Below, piece after piece: positions 40,440 to 40,452 of a stretch of DNA of 40,452 nt (position 1 is its first letter; the number at the start of each line of letters is the position of its first letter). The notes under the pieces were generated by a model. The model ran no database searches and was not told the DNA's origin. It saw nothing but the letters and a program-made list of their open reading frames with translations. Origin of the DNA: Candidatus Gastranaerophilales bacterium (GTDB lineage Bacteria > Cyanobacteriota > Vampirovibrionia > Gastranaerophilales > Gastranaerophilaceae); NCBI GenBank assembly GCA_900769355.1, contig CAAGGG010000025.1:1-40452 (forward strand), in the 5' to 3' direction. The position numbers were made by a program, and so were the translations under genes.

Positions 40440-40452
40440 TAAGCTTTCAGAA

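Overview
The window is low-GC, gene-dense bacterial chromosome with housekeeping genes on both strands, some accessory loci and many intergenic repeats. It encodes a Gram-negative type envelope: LpxA for lipid A, a CtpA-type C-terminal processing protease, a class A penicillin-binding protein and an outer-membrane-like protein. It also carries RNase HIII, a DUF711 protein, biotin synthase and riboflavin genes. Several uncharacterised proteins have Asn/Gln-rich N-termini. I infer a gut bacterium of the Melainabacteria/Gastranaerophilales type (non-photosynthetic cyanobacterial relatives). No rRNA or marker phylogeny is present, so this is an impression with moderate confidence.

Layout. 1-364: two structured intergenic repeats and a terminator. 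365-3711 (mostly minus): ctpA, an unlisted 52-aa gene divergent from an XRE regulator, dut and a metallophosphoesterase. 3934-10166 (mostly plus): lpxA, an M29 aminopeptidase, an HxlR regulator with a perfect palindrome over its Shine-Dalgarno, a YD-like repeat protein, a zinc-ribbon/PH membrane protein (minus), bioB and prs. 10354-19362 (minus): prmC with a small upstream partner, a single-chain 1255-aa restriction-modification-specificity enzyme with an A10 tract between methylase and specificity halves, a secreted HEALH protein, a TPR protein, an FtsB/DivIC-like protein and a beta-rich secreted protein. 19363-22500 is the accessory stretch: a Fic-type C-terminal remnant, a DUF3800 gene between two identical 53-bp direct repeats, a 442-aa Thr/Asn-rich protein and a compact transcription unit for a 28-aa hydrophobic peptide. 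tRNA-Ile(GAT) follows.

22909-29545 looks like one long plus-strand operon: a ZorA/MotA-like channel and a ZorB/MotB-like peptidoglycan-binding partner, DUF711, two tandem paralogous small proteins, ribE, ribBA and a GNAT acetyltransferase. 29720-40081 holds two Cys-rich proteins, PBP1A, a short RNase HIII, a DUF2400 protein, recJ, a 600-aa uncharacterised protein and a TspO-like protein.

The most unusual features are: (1) intergenic repeats built from octamers ending TARG, some folding into long inverted repeats round a conserved core; (2) a ZorAB-like motor pair without Zorya effector genes, translationally coupled to DUF711; (3) the poly-A tract in the restriction-modification fusion; (4) the DUF3800 cassette between 53-bp repeats; (5) the 28-aa hydrophobic peptide unit, which resembles a type I toxin.
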